Positions 7,812 to 16,890 are shown, counted from the first letter of the stretch. The stretch is DNA of 64,000 nucleotides from Rahnella bruchi (GCF_003614975.1 NZ_QZWI01000002.1:186001-250000), one strand, 5' to 3'. Program-made: numbers and translations. Notes: a model not told the origin generated them from the letters alone.

Positions 7812-8999
7812 ACCCGCCGCTTTTAAAAATGCTATAAGCAATGGATGCGGTTTTACGCGCAATGACGACAGCTCAGGATGCCCTTGCACCCCGAGATAAA
7901 ACGGGTGATGCGTGAACTCAATGCCATCGGCAATTTTCCCGGTGGAATCCGTCCCGCTGATGCGCAGCCCATATTTTTCCAAATCGGGTTTCAGTTCAGG
8001 TTCGAGATGAAAGCGGTGGTTATAGCGCACGGTAAATTCATCGCCGAGGATGTCATTTAGCCTGCTGCCGGTGCGACAATGCATCTGATAATCCCCAAGG
8101 CGGTGAACCGGAAATGTCGGCGTATCCGTCAACGGCACAAAGGTTTTGATTTCGGCATCCGGATCAGCTTCTGCCAGATTGGCTTTCGTTGAACCTAACA
8201 TTTTCTGCACGATGGCCGTGGTCATGGTTTGCATGCCCAGACAAAGCCCGAGAACAGGAATATTACGGTTCAGCGCATAATGCGCCGCACAGGTTTGTCC
8301 GGTTACATTGCACATGGCCGAACCACCCGGCAGCAATATCCCATCGACGTTTTCCATCACCTCATGCAGATGATCTTCCAGCGCCTGAGGTGCGGCATAC
8401 ACCATATCCAGAGATAACGACAGCGCATCTGCGGCGTCACCCAGAGCAGCCAGAGTGGCAGGATAAATACTGCATTGATCTGATTGAGTGCCGACCAGCG
8501 CAATGCGCAACGACGGTCCGGTCTGTGGCGGCATGTTCTGATTTATCCAGCGTCCGTAGCGATCGCGCCACCAGCATCCTGACGTTTCATCGGGCTGCCC
8601 GTGGCGGTTGAACAGATAACCCTGATTAGCGCGCTCAACCGTAACCAGTTCGTAATCCAGCGCGTTTTCCCGCACCTGTCTGGCGATTTGCGTGAACTGG
8701 ATAATCTGCATCGGCCCGAGCGGAACAACCACATCCCCAGTGCCATAGGTATTGAGCAAGTCTTCCAGCTCCATGACTTTTCCGGCGCTTTGTGGATTCA
8801 TTCGCTCAGTCCACAGCAAACCACTGGTCATCAGTTGTCCTTCGCCGATGACGTGCTGACAGGCATCAGGATAACGCGCGATATCCCAACTCACCGGCAG
8901 GTGGGCTAACGGTAAATGTTTTAGTGCTGCCAGTATTGCCGCCATCGCCCCGTACAGCGATGGCTCAGGTGTGTCATGTGCAACAAAAATAAAAGCCAT
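7797..8999 (-). CDS. CTP synthase-like class I glutamine amidotransferase without synthetase domain
   Basis: A 400-residue cytoplasmic protein. Residues about 165-400 are a class I glutamine amidotransferase domain most like the C-terminal half of CTP synthase: PGGSA at 224-228, nucleophile C253 in GLCLGMQ, the stretch around 265-310 including HRLGDYQMHC (the CTP synthase MRLG region), and H374/E376 in GHPELSS. Residues 1-160 do not look like the ATP/UTP-binding synthetase and I do not recognise them. The start at 8999 has AAGG seven bases ahead; an in-frame start at 9104 would add 35 residues with no good site. It stands divergent from an aminotransferase gene. Where the ammonia would go is unknown. 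Confidence 0.8.
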   Translation of the reverse strand: MAFIFVAHDTPEPSLYGAMAAILAALKHLPLAHLPVSWDIARYPDACQHVIGEGQLMTSGLLWTERMNPQSAGKVMELEDLLNTYGTGDVVVPLGPMQIIQFTQIARQVRENALDYELVTVERANQGYLFNRHGQPDETSGCWWRDRYGRWINQNMPPQTGPSLRIALVGTQSDQCSIYPATLAALGDAADALSLSLDMVYAAPQALEDHLHEVMENVDGILLPGGSAMCNVTGQTCAAHYALNRNIPVLGLCLGMQTMTTAIVQKMLGSTKANLAEADPDAEIKTFVPLTDTPTFPVHRLGDYQMHCRTGSRLNDILGDEFTVRYNHRFHLEPELKPDLEKYGLRISGTDSTGKIADGIEFTHHPFYLGVQGHPELSSLRVKPHPLLIAFLKAAGLQRS

Positions 9000-9148
9000 A
9001 AGACAACCTTGATATATCAAAGGAAAGTGACGGCACCCGGCTGGCTCCGGATTCAGCCAAACAAGTTGCCCTGCCATTTCCGCCGGTAAAATGCTGCTCA
9101 GCACGAAGAAATTATGAGCAAAGCAAAAAGAAGAATGGTAAGTTTAAA

Positions 9149-9176
9149 TTGGTTTTAATGATTCACATAATACAAT
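9149..9176 (+). promoter_or_regulatory. Probable promoter of the aminotransferase gene
   Basis: TTGGTT at 9149-9154 and TACAAT at 9171-9176 with 16-base spacing, 27 bases before the aminotransferase ATG, within the 204-base divergent region. No clear operator was seen. Confidence 0.4.
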
Positions 9177-9203
9177 TTTGTTATTGTTCAAACAGGGGAA
9201 ACA

Positions 9204-10412
9204 ATGTCAGCTGAATTTCTTGCACCTCGCTTACGTCGTGTGCGCCCTTCGCCGACAGCGGCGATTTCCGACCAGGTGCGTGCGTTTATTGCGTCTGGTT
9301 CAGATGTTATTAACCTCGGTGAAGGTGAGCTCGATTTTGATACACCCGCGCATATTAAGCAGGCGGGCATTGATGCGATTGTACAAGGTGATACAAAATA
9401 CACCGCAGTTGCCGGTACCGCCGCACTCAAACAGGCCATCATTGCTAAGTTTACTCGCGAAAACGGGATCAGCTACCGTCCGGACCAAGTGATTGCAGGC
9501 AGCGGAGCCAAGCAATTGATCTTCAATGCACTTTTAGCCACTGTTTCTGCCGGTGATCAGGTCATTATTCCCGCGCCCTATTGGGTTTCTTACCCGGATA
9601 TGGTGGCTCTGGCCGAAGGTGAGCCGAAAATTGTACCTTGCCTGGAAAGCCATGGCTGGAAGTTGCAGCCTGAAGATCTGGCGGCGGCCATCACTGCTCA
9701 AACCCGATGGGTTATCCTCAATTCTCCGAATAATCCAACGGGTGCCGTCTATTGTGCAAAAGAATTAAAATCGCTGGCTGCCGTTCTGCTGGAACATCCG
9801 CAGGTGCTGGTCATGGCGGATGATATTTATGAGCAAATCTGTTTTACCTCCGCTGAATTCGCCACTCTGGCACAGGTTGAACCGCGCCTGAAGGATCGTA
9901 TCCTGACAGTCAACGGTGTTTCCAAAGGCTATTCGATGACCGGCTGGCGGTTGGGTTATGCCGGTGGCCCGGCGTGGCTGATTTCTGCAATGCAAATTTT
10001 GCAGTCGCAAAGCACATCCAATCCCAGCTCTGTTTCGCAGGCGGCAACTGTCGCTGCACTGGAACAAGGCAATGGCTTTATCCGTGAGTGGCTTGAGATA
10101 CTGACTCGCCGCCGGGATATTGTGATGGCATGTGTGAATGCCATCGACGGCTTCAGTGCAGAAGTGCCGCCGGGCGCGTTTTATGTCTTCGCTAATTGCC
10201 AAAGCTTGTTGGGTAAAACGACGCCTTCCGGAGAGATACTGGACACAGACGAAGATTTCGCAGCTTATCTTCTGCAATCAGCCCATGTCGCCACGCTTCA
10301 GGGTTCAGCTTTTGGCGCACCGGGGTATTTACGCATCGCTTATGCCATTGATGATAACCGCTTACAGGAAGCCTGTGCCCGGATCACCCGCGCCTGCGCA
10401 GAATTACGCTAA
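9204..10412 (+). CDS. Class I PLP-dependent aminotransferase (aspartate aminotransferase-like)
   Basis: A 402-residue fold-type I aminotransferase. Seen: K241 for the PLP aldimine in VSKGYSMTGWRLGY, N177 in NSPNNPTG, D207/Y209 in ADDIYE, and R249 in the GWRLG phosphate/substrate loop, plus a C-terminal LRIAYA arginine that holds the substrate carboxylate. The sequence is of the bacterial I-gamma aspartate aminotransferase type rather than E. coli AspC. It starts at an ATG after CAGGGGAAAC and ends before a good terminator. It is divergent from the amidotransferase-like gene; a shared role in nitrogen metabolism is possible but only inferred. Confidence 0.88.
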   Translation: MSAEFLAPRLRRVRPSPTAAISDQVRAFIASGSDVINLGEGELDFDTPAHIKQAGIDAIVQGDTKYTAVAGTAALKQAIIAKFTRENGISYRPDQVIAGSGAKQLIFNALLATVSAGDQVIIPAPYWVSYPDMVALAEGEPKIVPCLESHGWKLQPEDLAAAITAQTRWVILNSPNNPTGAVYCAKELKSLAAVLLEHPQVLVMADDIYEQICFTSAEFATLAQVEPRLKDRILTVNGVSKGYSMTGWRLGYAGGPAWLISAMQILQSQSTSNPSSVSQAATVAALEQGNGFIREWLEILTRRRDIVMACVNAIDGFSAEVPPGAFYVFANCQSLLGKTTPSGEILDTDEDFAAYLLQSAHVATLQGSAFGAPGYLRIAYAIDDNRLQEACARITRACAELR

Positions 10413-10442
10413 GCAGTAAAAGGCCTGGCAACGGCCAAAAAC

Positions 10443-10463
10443 AGGGCTTTGAAGCTCTTTTTT
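10443..10463 (+). terminator. Intrinsic terminator of the aminotransferase gene
   Basis: AGGGCT, loop TTGA, AGCTCT (one G-U pair), then six T. It lies 31 bases after the stop codon and 64 bases before the tRNA-Asn promoter. Confidence 0.7.
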
Positions 10464-10526
10464 GACTCTATTGTCAACAACTTGACCAAAGTATCAGCAA
10501 ACGAACACATTTATAGAGTTTCCCCT

Positions 10527-10555
10527 TTGACATGCCACGGGGCAGTCGCTATTAT
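10527..10555 (+). promoter_or_regulatory. Strong promoter of tRNA-Asn
   Basis: A perfect TTGACA at 10527-10532, 17 bases, then TATTAT at 10550-10555, followed by the GC-rich discriminator CGCCCCG. That discriminator is typical of stable-RNA promoters under stringent control. Confidence 0.75.
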
Positions 10556-10573
10556 TCGCCCCGTTCCAACGAT

Positions 10574-10649
10574 TCCTCTGTAGTTCAGTCGGTAGAACGG
10601 CGGACTGTTAATCCGTATGTCACTGGTTCGAGTCCAGTCAGAGGAGCCA
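10574..10649 (+). tRNA. tRNA-Asn (GUU)
   Basis: A 76-base tRNA with encoded CCA end. The acceptor stem TCCTCTG pairs with CAGAGGA, the anticodon loop CTGTTAA gives GUU, and the T-arm has GGTTCGAGTCC. It matches E. coli tRNA-Asn from memory base for base. It has its own promoter and a terminator right after. No integrase or island lies beside it, although tRNA-Asn genes are known insertion sites. Confidence 0.98.
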
Positions 10650-10657
10650 TATTAGAA

Positions 10658-10694
10658 ACGCCCGCTTAAGGAAACTTAAGCGGGCGTTTTGCTT
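10658..10694 (+). terminator. Intrinsic terminator after tRNA-Asn
   Basis: A perfect 13-bp stem (ACGCCCGCTTAAG / CTTAAGCGGGCGT) with a GAAA tetraloop, followed by TTTTGCTTTT. Confidence 0.85.
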
Positions 10695-10780
10695 TTGTGT
10701 TTTAGCGTCTGCCCGGTTAACGTCGCCACCTGCTTTAAAATTGGTTATCATCCGCTCCCACTCTTCCTCCGGTTTTCCTG

Positions 10781-11479
10781 ATGTCTGCGATTATTGATAC
10801 CTTTATTGCTCCGCCTTGCCATGAAACGATCGAAATCCTCTTTCAGGACGAGCATCTGGTGCTTATCAATAAACCCTCCGGATTACTCAGTCTATCGGGG
10901 AAAAATCCGCTAAATCTGGATTCTGTTCATCACCGGTTGGTAAAGCTCTTCCCCGGTTGCACCCTGATACATCGTCTGGATTTCGGCACCTCCGGCCTGA
11001 TGGTGCTCGCACGCAATAAAGCGATCAATGCCGCCCTCTGCCAGCAGTTCAGTCAGCGTGCAGTGACCAAAGTGTACAGCGCACTGCTCTGCGGACATCT
11101 TGATCAGGACGAAGGCACGATAGACGCACCGATAGCCAAAGACCCTGCGTTGTTCCCGCTGATGTCAATTTGTTCGGCCAACGGCAAGCCTGCGCGTTCC
11201 GGTTATCGGGTGATTGAGCGCTTTTATCACCAACTGGAAAACGGAACGTCACTGCCATTAACACGAGTCCGGCTGATGCCGGAAACCGGGCGCACTCACC
11301 AGCTTCGCATCCATTGTCAGTATCTTGGCCACCCTATTTTAGGTTGTGATCTGTATGGCGGACTCCTGCAACCCGGCACGGAGCTGACTTCAAGACTGAT
11401 GCTGCACGCCAGTGAACTGCACTTTGTTCACCCCGTTAGTCGGGAGCGCATCGAGGCCCGCAATACCAGTCCGTTCTGA
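10781..11479 (+). CDS. RluA-family pseudouridine synthase
   Basis: A 232-residue RNA pseudouridine synthase of the RluA family. The catalytic aspartate is D67 in the HRLDFGTSG motif, and the later GRTHQLRIH motif and LMLHASEL are typical. It has no N-terminal S4 domain, so it is a short RluA-like member. RluA itself acts on 23S rRNA U746 and tRNA U32; whether this paralogue has the same targets cannot be read from sequence. It stands alone between the tRNA-Asn terminator and the shiA promoter region. Start ATG at 10781. Confidence 0.85.
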   Translation: MSAIIDTFIAPPCHETIEILFQDEHLVLINKPSGLLSLSGKNPLNLDSVHHRLVKLFPGCTLIHRLDFGTSGLMVLARNKAINAALCQQFSQRAVTKVYSALLCGHLDQDEGTIDAPIAKDPALFPLMSICSANGKPARSGYRVIERFYHQLENGTSLPLTRVRLMPETGRTHQLRIHCQYLGHPILGCDLYGGLLQPGTELTSRLMLHASELHFVHPVSRERIEARNTSPF

Positions 11480-11678
11480 AAACGAAAGTTTCTGTAGTGC
11501 CCCCGCATACCCCACTCCCCTGCGTTAAATTCCCCCTCAATCAGCAAAAGCGTTTTTAACCTGGCGGTTGACGCTGTAGTCTCAGTAGCGGTTTTATTTT
11601 GCTGTGCGCCGGATAAAACTCAATTACCTATTTTAATAACTAAAAAGATTAGAAATTTTAGAAACGGACAGGACAATT

Positions 11679-12998
11679 ATGGACTCTATGCTCACCGCCC
11701 CCCGCCCCGATCGGGAGACATCCTCCTATCAACGTGCCCGCCGGGCAGCCTGGGGCAGCTTCGTTGGAGCAGTCGTAGACTGGTTCGATTTTTTACTTTA
11801 CGGCATCACCGCCGCGCTGGTGTTTAACAGCGAGTTCTTCCCACAAATCGACCCGGCAATGGGTACGCTCGCCGCATTTGCTACCTTCGGCGTCGGCTTT
11901 TTATTCCGCCCTCTCGGCGGCATTGTCTTCGGCCATTTCGGCGATCGTCTGGGTCGTAAAAGAATGCTGATGATGACTGTCTGGATCATGGGCATCGCTA
12001 CCGCGTGCATCGGTATTCTTCCCTCTTTCGCAACGATTGGCTGGTGGGCCCCGGCGCTGCTGGTCACCCTGCGCGCTATTCAGGGATTTGCGGTCGGTGG
12101 TGAATGGGGCGGCGCAGCACTGCTGGCCGTTGAAAGCGCACCTTCCGGAAAAAAAGCCTTCTACAGCAGCGGCATCCAGATGGGTTATGGCGTCGGCCTG
12201 TTGCTCGCGACCGGCCTGGTCTCTCTGATAAGCAGCCTGACAACGGATGCGCAGTTTATGAGCTGGGGCTGGCGTTTACCGTTTCTGTTCAGCGTGTTAC
12301 TGGTGCTTGGCGCACTGTGGGTGCGTAATGGCATGGAGGAATCGGTCGAATTTGAACGTGCTAAGCAGGCGCAGCCCGAAGAAGAAAAAAAACGCTTACC
12401 GGTATTCGAAGCGCTGTTTCGCCATCCCGGCGCATTTTTGAAGATCATCCTCCTGCGCCTGTGCGAATTGCTGACGATGTACATCGTCACTGCATTCGCA
12501 CTCAATTACTCGACACACAATCTGGGAATGTCGCGTGAACTGTTTCTCAACATCGGGCTGCTGGTCGGCGGCATCAGTTGTGTGACGATCCCGCTGTTCG
12601 CCTGGATGGCAGATCGCTTCGGACGCCGCCGGATCTACATCACCGGCGCGTTAGTCGGCGCACTGAGCGCCTTTCCGTTCTTTATGGCGCTCGAAGCCCG
12701 GTCAATTGTCGGCATGGTGGTCTTCTCATTGCTGCTGGCAAATATCGCCCACGATATGGTGGTTTGCGTGCAACAGCCAATGTTCACAGAGATGTTCGGG
12801 GCAGGTTATCGCTACAGCGGCGCGGGTGTCGGTTATCAGGTCGCCAGCGTGGTAGGTGGCGGATTCACCCCCTTTATTGCCGCCGCATTACTGAATTTCT
12901 CAGGAGGTGCATGGCATTCTGTCGCCCTCTATCTGATGGCCGGTTGCGTACTCTCGGCTCTCACGGCGATGTTTATGAAAACGTCTCAGCCGCACTGA
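11679..12998 (+). CDS. shiA: Shikimate transporter ShiA (MFS, metabolite:H+ symporter family)
   Basis: A 439-residue, 12-span inner-membrane symporter. It follows E. coli ShiA nearly throughout, for example FVGAVVDWFDFLLYGITAA near residue 30, the MFS loop motif GDRLGRKR, and the long FTEMFGAGYRYSGAGVGYQ region near the end. E. coli ShiA takes up shikimate with protons for aromatic synthesis. The order shiA-amn-yeeO matches E. coli apart from yeeN and the tRNA-Asn genes found there. Start ATG at 11679 follows a GGACAGGAC site. A weak TTGACG/TTTTAT promoter lies about 90-110 bases upstream. Confidence 0.92.
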   Translation: MDSMLTAPRPDRETSSYQRARRAAWGSFVGAVVDWFDFLLYGITAALVFNSEFFPQIDPAMGTLAAFATFGVGFLFRPLGGIVFGHFGDRLGRKRMLMMTVWIMGIATACIGILPSFATIGWWAPALLVTLRAIQGFAVGGEWGGAALLAVESAPSGKKAFYSSGIQMGYGVGLLLATGLVSLISSLTTDAQFMSWGWRLPFLFSVLLVLGALWVRNGMEESVEFERAKQAQPEEEKKRLPVFEALFRHPGAFLKIILLRLCELLTMYIVTAFALNYSTHNLGMSRELFLNIGLLVGGISCVTIPLFAWMADRFGRRRIYITGALVGALSAFPFFMALEARSIVGMVVFSLLLANIAHDMVVCVQQPMFTEMFGAGYRYSGAGVGYQVASVVGGGFTPFIAAALLNFSGGAWHSVALYLMAGCVLSALTAMFMKTSQPH

Positions 12999-13118
12999 AC
13001 AGCAAACCTGTTAAAAAAGCATCATCCGGCTGGTCTGTCCGAATAAAACATTGGCGGCACGTGTCAGACAAGCCATATTTAGAGTGACTGATGATGAACG
13101 AAGCACAAAGGAAAACGT

Positions 13119-14567
13119 ATGGATAACAAGTCCCTCACCGCTTCACAGGCGATTGAGAAACTCGAAGAGATGTACAACAACTCTGTGGCCGCATTACGGG
13201 TGGCGATTAAAGACTTCATCGTTGAGGGGACGCTGCCTGAAAGTAATACGCGTGCCGCCGGTCTGTTTGTTTACCCGGAATTACGCGTTACCTGGGACGG
13301 CGTAACGCCGGCTAAAAATCCGACCCGTGCCTATGGCCGTTTTTCCCATCCCGGCCGTTATGCCAACACCATCACACACCCTGAATTGTTCCGTCACTAT
13401 CTGCTTGAGCAGCTTTCCCTGCTGGAAGATGAATATGAAGCGGTAATTGAAGTTGTCCCTTCCCAACAGGAAATCCCCTATTCATACGTGATTGACGGTT
13501 CGGATCTGATGCTTGACCGCTCGATGAGTGCCGGACTGGCAAAGCATTTCCCGACCACTGAACTCTCGCAAATTGGTGATGAAACCGCAGACGGCCTCAG
13601 TTATCCGGGCGATATCTTCCCGCTGTCGCATTTCAATGCCCTGCGTGCTGATTTCTCGCTGGCGCGACTGCGTCATTACACCGGCACGCTGATCGAACAC
13701 TTCCAGCCGTATGTGCTTTTCACCAACTACACCCGTTACGTCGATGAATTTGTCAGCTGGGCATGCGCGCAGATTGCCGATCCTGACAGTCCTTACGAGG
13801 CACTGGCGTGCGCGGGAAGCGTATTCATTACTGCTGAGACGCAAAACCCGGAACAGGCGGTGTCTGATCTGGCCTGGAAAAAACATCAGATGCCAGCCTA
13901 TCACCTGATTGCCCGAGACGGAGCAGGCATTACGCTGGTCAATATCGGCGTCGGCCCGGCCAATGCCAAAACCATTTGCGATCACCTTGCCGTCTTACGC
14001 CCGCATGTCTGGCTGATGATTGGTCACTGCGGCGGATTACGTGAAACGCAGTCGATTGGTGATTATGTGCTGGCACACGCTTATCTGCGCGATGATCACG
14101 TTCTGGACGCCGTCCTGCCGCCGGATATCCCGATCCCAAGTATTGCCGAAGTGCAACGCGCGCTGTACGACGCCACGAAAAAGATGAGCGGAATGCCGGG
14201 TGAGGAAGTGAAGCAGCGGCTGCGTACCGGTACCGTTGTGACCACTGACGACCGAAACTGGGAACTGCGCTACGCTGCGTCGGCACTGCGCTTTAATCTC
14301 AGCCGCGCCGTCGCCGTCGATATGGAAAGCGCGACAATCGCCGCGCAGGGTTACCGGTTCCGCGTACCTTATGGCACTTTGCTGTGCGTATCGGATAAAC
14401 CATTGCACGGTGAAATCAAACTGCCAGGCCAGGCGAACAAATTCTACGAAGGGGCTATCTCAGAACATCTGCAAATTGGTATCTGCGCTATCGACCTGCT
14501 GCGCGCCGAGGGTGATCACCTGCACTCACGTAAATTACGTACGTTTAATGAGCCGCCGTTCCGCTGA
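13119..14567 (+). CDS. amn: AMP nucleosidase
   Basis: A 482-residue enzyme that hydrolyses AMP to adenine and ribose 5-phosphate, helping to set purine and energy balance. The match to E. coli Amn is very strong over the full length: GLFVYPELRVTWDG near residue 49, FPTTELSQIGDETADG near 145, then the C-terminal nucleoside-phosphorylase-like domain with NIGVGPANAKTICDHLAV and DMESATIAAQGYRF. Length is as in E. coli (484). The ATG at 13119 follows AAAGGAAAA. It sits 120 bases after shiA and before an intergenic repeat. Confidence 0.97.
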   Translation: MDNKSLTASQAIEKLEEMYNNSVAALRVAIKDFIVEGTLPESNTRAAGLFVYPELRVTWDGVTPAKNPTRAYGRFSHPGRYANTITHPELFRHYLLEQLSLLEDEYEAVIEVVPSQQEIPYSYVIDGSDLMLDRSMSAGLAKHFPTTELSQIGDETADGLSYPGDIFPLSHFNALRADFSLARLRHYTGTLIEHFQPYVLFTNYTRYVDEFVSWACAQIADPDSPYEALACAGSVFITAETQNPEQAVSDLAWKKHQMPAYHLIARDGAGITLVNIGVGPANAKTICDHLAVLRPHVWLMIGHCGGLRETQSIGDYVLAHAYLRDDHVLDAVLPPDIPIPSIAEVQRALYDATKKMSGMPGEEVKQRLRTGTVVTTDDRNWELRYAASALRFNLSRAVAVDMESATIAAQGYRFRVPYGTLLCVSDKPLHGEIKLPGQANKFYEGAISEHLQIGICAIDLLRAEGDHLHSRKLRTFNEPPFR

Positions 14568-14571
14568 AAAC

Positions 14572-14705
14572 TGCTCCGAACTCCCCTAAATAGTTCGGGT
14601 TGCAGGAAGGCGGCAAGTTTGATAATCGCGATGAGTTTACATTAAGTAAGTGATTCGGGTTATTAAACGTAGACAACGCATCTGCGGCACGAAATATGAC
14701 GGGGA
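14572..14705. repeat. Dispersed intergenic repeat, Yersinia/Serratia type, degenerate copy
   Basis: The region after amn holds no gene. It reads CTCCCCTAAATAGTTCGGGT, then GGTTGCAGGAAGGCGGCAAG, TAAGTAAGTGATTCGGGT and GACAACGCATCTGCGGCACG, ending in ATGACGGGG. I recognise this order of blocks from a multi-copy intergenic element in Yersinia, Serratia and relatives; I cannot confirm the family name without a search. No second full copy lies in this window. Confidence 0.45.
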
Positions 14706-14721
14706 ATTAAGGATTTCCCAA

Positions 14722-14750
14722 AAAAGACTTTGCATATTGCGAAGTCTTTT
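14722..14750. terminator. Bidirectional hairpin between amn and yeeO
   Basis: AAAAGACTT and AAGTCTTTT form a 9-bp stem, extended by GC/GC around the loop. The A-run on one side and T-run on the other would allow termination in both directions. It probably ends the shiA-amn transcript. Confidence 0.65.
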
Positions 14751-14800
14751 ACCATCATAAATTAAAACGCTGTTCTACTTTCTTCCACACTGGAACTCTC

Positions 14801-16231
14801 TTGCAAAACGTCATCGTCTCTTTGCGCAAAGCCATCGAGCGCACGCCCTGGTATCCGAAACGGCGTTCTTACCGTACTTTGTTCTGGCGCGAAATCACGC
14901 CCCTCGCTGTTCCTATCTTCTTCGAAAATGCCTGCGTCCTGCTGATGGGCGTACTGAGTACTTTTCTGGTCAGCTGGCTGGGCAAGGAAGCGATGGCGGG
15001 GGTTGGCCTCGCTGACAGCTTTAACATGGTGGTGATTTCATTCTTTGCGGCGGTCGATCTGGGGACGACGGTTGTTGTGGCCTTCAGCCTGGGTAAACTG
15101 GATCACGAACGCGCCCGAGCAGCCGCACGTCAGTCGCTGGCCATCATGACCGTTTTCGCCGTGCTGCTCGCCATACTTCTGCAATTTTCCGGGCATGTCA
15201 TCATCGACATGATTGCCGGCAATGCGGAGCCGGAAGTCAAAGAACTGGCGCTCTCTTATCTGCAAATGAGCAGCTGGAGTTATCCGGCAGCGGCTATCGC
15301 GCTGATCGGCTCCGGTGCTTTGCGGGGTGCCGGTAACACCAAAATCCCGATGTTGCTGAACGGGGGGATGAACATTCTCAATCTGGTGATCAGCAGCGTG
15401 CTGATTTATGGCTGCTTCGGCTGGCACGGTTTGGGCTTTATCGGTGCCGGTCTCGGGCTGACTATCGCCCGTTACATCGGGGCGATTGCGGTCATTTTCG
15501 TGCTGATGGTTGGGTTTAATCCGTCGCTGAAAATCTCGCTGAAAAGTTATTTCCTGCCGCTTAACACCAATATTTTGCGTGAAGTGCTCGGCATCGGTAT
15601 TCCTGCCAGTATCGAATCTGTGCTGTTTAACGGCGGTAAATTACTGACGCAGGTTTTTGTCGCGGGTATGGGCACCAATGTCATTGCCGGTAACTTTATT
15701 GCCTTCTCGATTGCCGCACTCATCAACCTGCCGGGGAATGCACTGGGTTCCGCATCTACCATCATTGTCGGCACGCGTCTGGGCAAGGGACAAATTGCAC
15801 AATCCGAGCGACAACTGCGCCATATTTTCTGGTTATCCACTTTCGGGCTGTGCGTGCTGGCGTCCCTTTCTGTGCCGTTTGCCGGTTTGCTGGCACGTTT
15901 TTACACTAACGAACAAGATGTCATCGACGTCGTAAAAATTCTCGTCTGGCTTAACGCCGCCTTTATGCCGTTCTGGGCGGCTTCCTGGGTATTACCTGCC
16001 GGACTAAAAGGCGCCCGTGATGCGCGCTTCACTATGTACGTATCGATGCTCGGCATGTGGGGTTGCCGTATTGTGGTCGGCTATTTCCTCGGAATTGTTC
16101 TCGGCTTTGGCGTGGTTGGCATCTGGCTGGGGATGTTCCTGGACTGGATCGTACGCGGGATATTCTTTTACTGGCGCATGGCAAGTGGCCGCTGGCTATG
16201 GAAATACCCAAAAACGAAAAGAACCGAATAG
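14801..16231 (+). CDS. yeeO: MATE family efflux protein YeeO
   Basis: A 476-residue multidrug-and-toxin-extrusion exporter with 12 predicted spans. It matches E. coli YeeO from near the start: REITPLAVPIFFENACVLLM, GVGLADSFNMV, GSGALRGAGNTKIP and the C-terminal WVLPAGLKGARDARF. E. coli YeeO exports flavins and dipeptides in overexpression studies. E. coli YeeO has a longer N-terminus. A TTG start at 14801 is the first usable start; the ribosome site (TGGAAC) is weak, so the N-terminus is uncertain. The gene follows amn, as expected from E. coli order. Confidence 0.9.
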   Translation: MQNVIVSLRKAIERTPWYPKRRSYRTLFWREITPLAVPIFFENACVLLMGVLSTFLVSWLGKEAMAGVGLADSFNMVVISFFAAVDLGTTVVVAFSLGKLDHERARAAARQSLAIMTVFAVLLAILLQFSGHVIIDMIAGNAEPEVKELALSYLQMSSWSYPAAAIALIGSGALRGAGNTKIPMLLNGGMNILNLVISSVLIYGCFGWHGLGFIGAGLGLTIARYIGAIAVIFVLMVGFNPSLKISLKSYFLPLNTNILREVLGIGIPASIESVLFNGGKLLTQVFVAGMGTNVIAGNFIAFSIAALINLPGNALGSASTIIVGTRLGKGQIAQSERQLRHIFWLSTFGLCVLASLSVPFAGLLARFYTNEQDVIDVVKILVWLNAAFMPFWAASWVLPAGLKGARDARFTMYVSMLGMWGCRIVVGYFLGIVLGFGVVGIWLGMFLDWIVRGIFFYWRMASGRWLWKYPKTKRTE

Positions 16232-16271
16232 TTTTTTGATTTAGCGAATGCCGGCGGGGACTTATAAACGG

Positions 16272-16306
16272 GGGGAGTTTGCCGCGCAGCGGGTGACAAA
16301 CTCCTC
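16272..16306. terminator. Hairpin between convergent yeeO and DUF805 genes
   Basis: GGGGAGTTTG and CAAACTCCTC form an almost perfect 10-bp stem around a 15-base loop, between two genes that face each other. No clear T-run follows, so it may act with a factor or as an mRNA end barrier. Confidence 0.4.
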
Positions 16307-16350
16307 CGGTTATTCATAGCACAGACGTGCTATCACGCTGCTTTATCACA

Positions 16351-16827
16351 TTACACAACAATGCGGGTCTGGGTTTCCGGCGCAGGCTGCGACTTCTGAC
16401 AACACAAATAAATCATTCCCAGCAACGGGATCCACCCCAGTACAATCCCGAGTACCACCGTCATCCAGGCAAACGTTTCCGGGGACGCGTATTGCACCAG
16501 GATCATATTCAGCGACCGCGACAGCACGCCTGCCAGATAAACTCCGCCAAACCACCAGCCTGAGCGGTTGATGTCATGCATACGCCGGATACCTACCGCC
16601 AGCAGCGGTAAAGCCAGCGCCAGTGCAAACAGGGTGTAGGCCATTCCTGCATATAAAACGCTGTATGGATTACCCATCAGCGTGTACACAAAGGCCACGC
16701 CTGCCGTCAGTACGACCATCAGCAGAATATTCACCAGCGAGAAAACCCAAAACTCCTTGCGGGTCGCCCGGCCACTGAATTTCACATACCCTTTCCAGCC
16801 CTGCGCATAACACTGCCATACCGTCAT
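16351..16827 (-). CDS. DUF805 inner-membrane protein (YhaH/YhaI-like)
   Basis: A 158-residue membrane protein of the DUF805 family. The N-terminus has the typical FSGRATRKEFWVFSLVNIL pattern, then three to four hydrophobic spans with VGIRRMHDINRSGWW near residue 80, the family hallmark, and a final ILGWIPLLGMIYLCC span. The family is widespread in enterobacteria (E. coli YhaH, YhaI, YijF-like) with no agreed function. AAGGAAG precedes the ATG. It reads toward yeeO and is separated from ganR by 63 bases; no functional link is evident. Confidence 0.8.
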   Translation of the reverse strand: MTVWQCYAQGWKGYVKFSGRATRKEFWVFSLVNILLMVVLTAGVAFVYTLMGNPYSVLYAGMAYTLFALALALPLLAVGIRRMHDINRSGWWFGGVYLAGVLSRSLNMILVQYASPETFAWMTVVLGIVLGWIPLLGMIYLCCQKSQPAPETQTRIVV

Positions 16828-16890
16828 CGCTTCACTTCCTTTTGCTGTTCATTCGTTTGCTTAAAATCTTTTGGGGATTTAACCGGTTTA

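Noticed and set aside
10574..11479. Genomic island at tRNA-Asn
   Set aside because: No integrase, no repeat of the tRNA 3' end and ordinary housekeeping-type genes follow directly.
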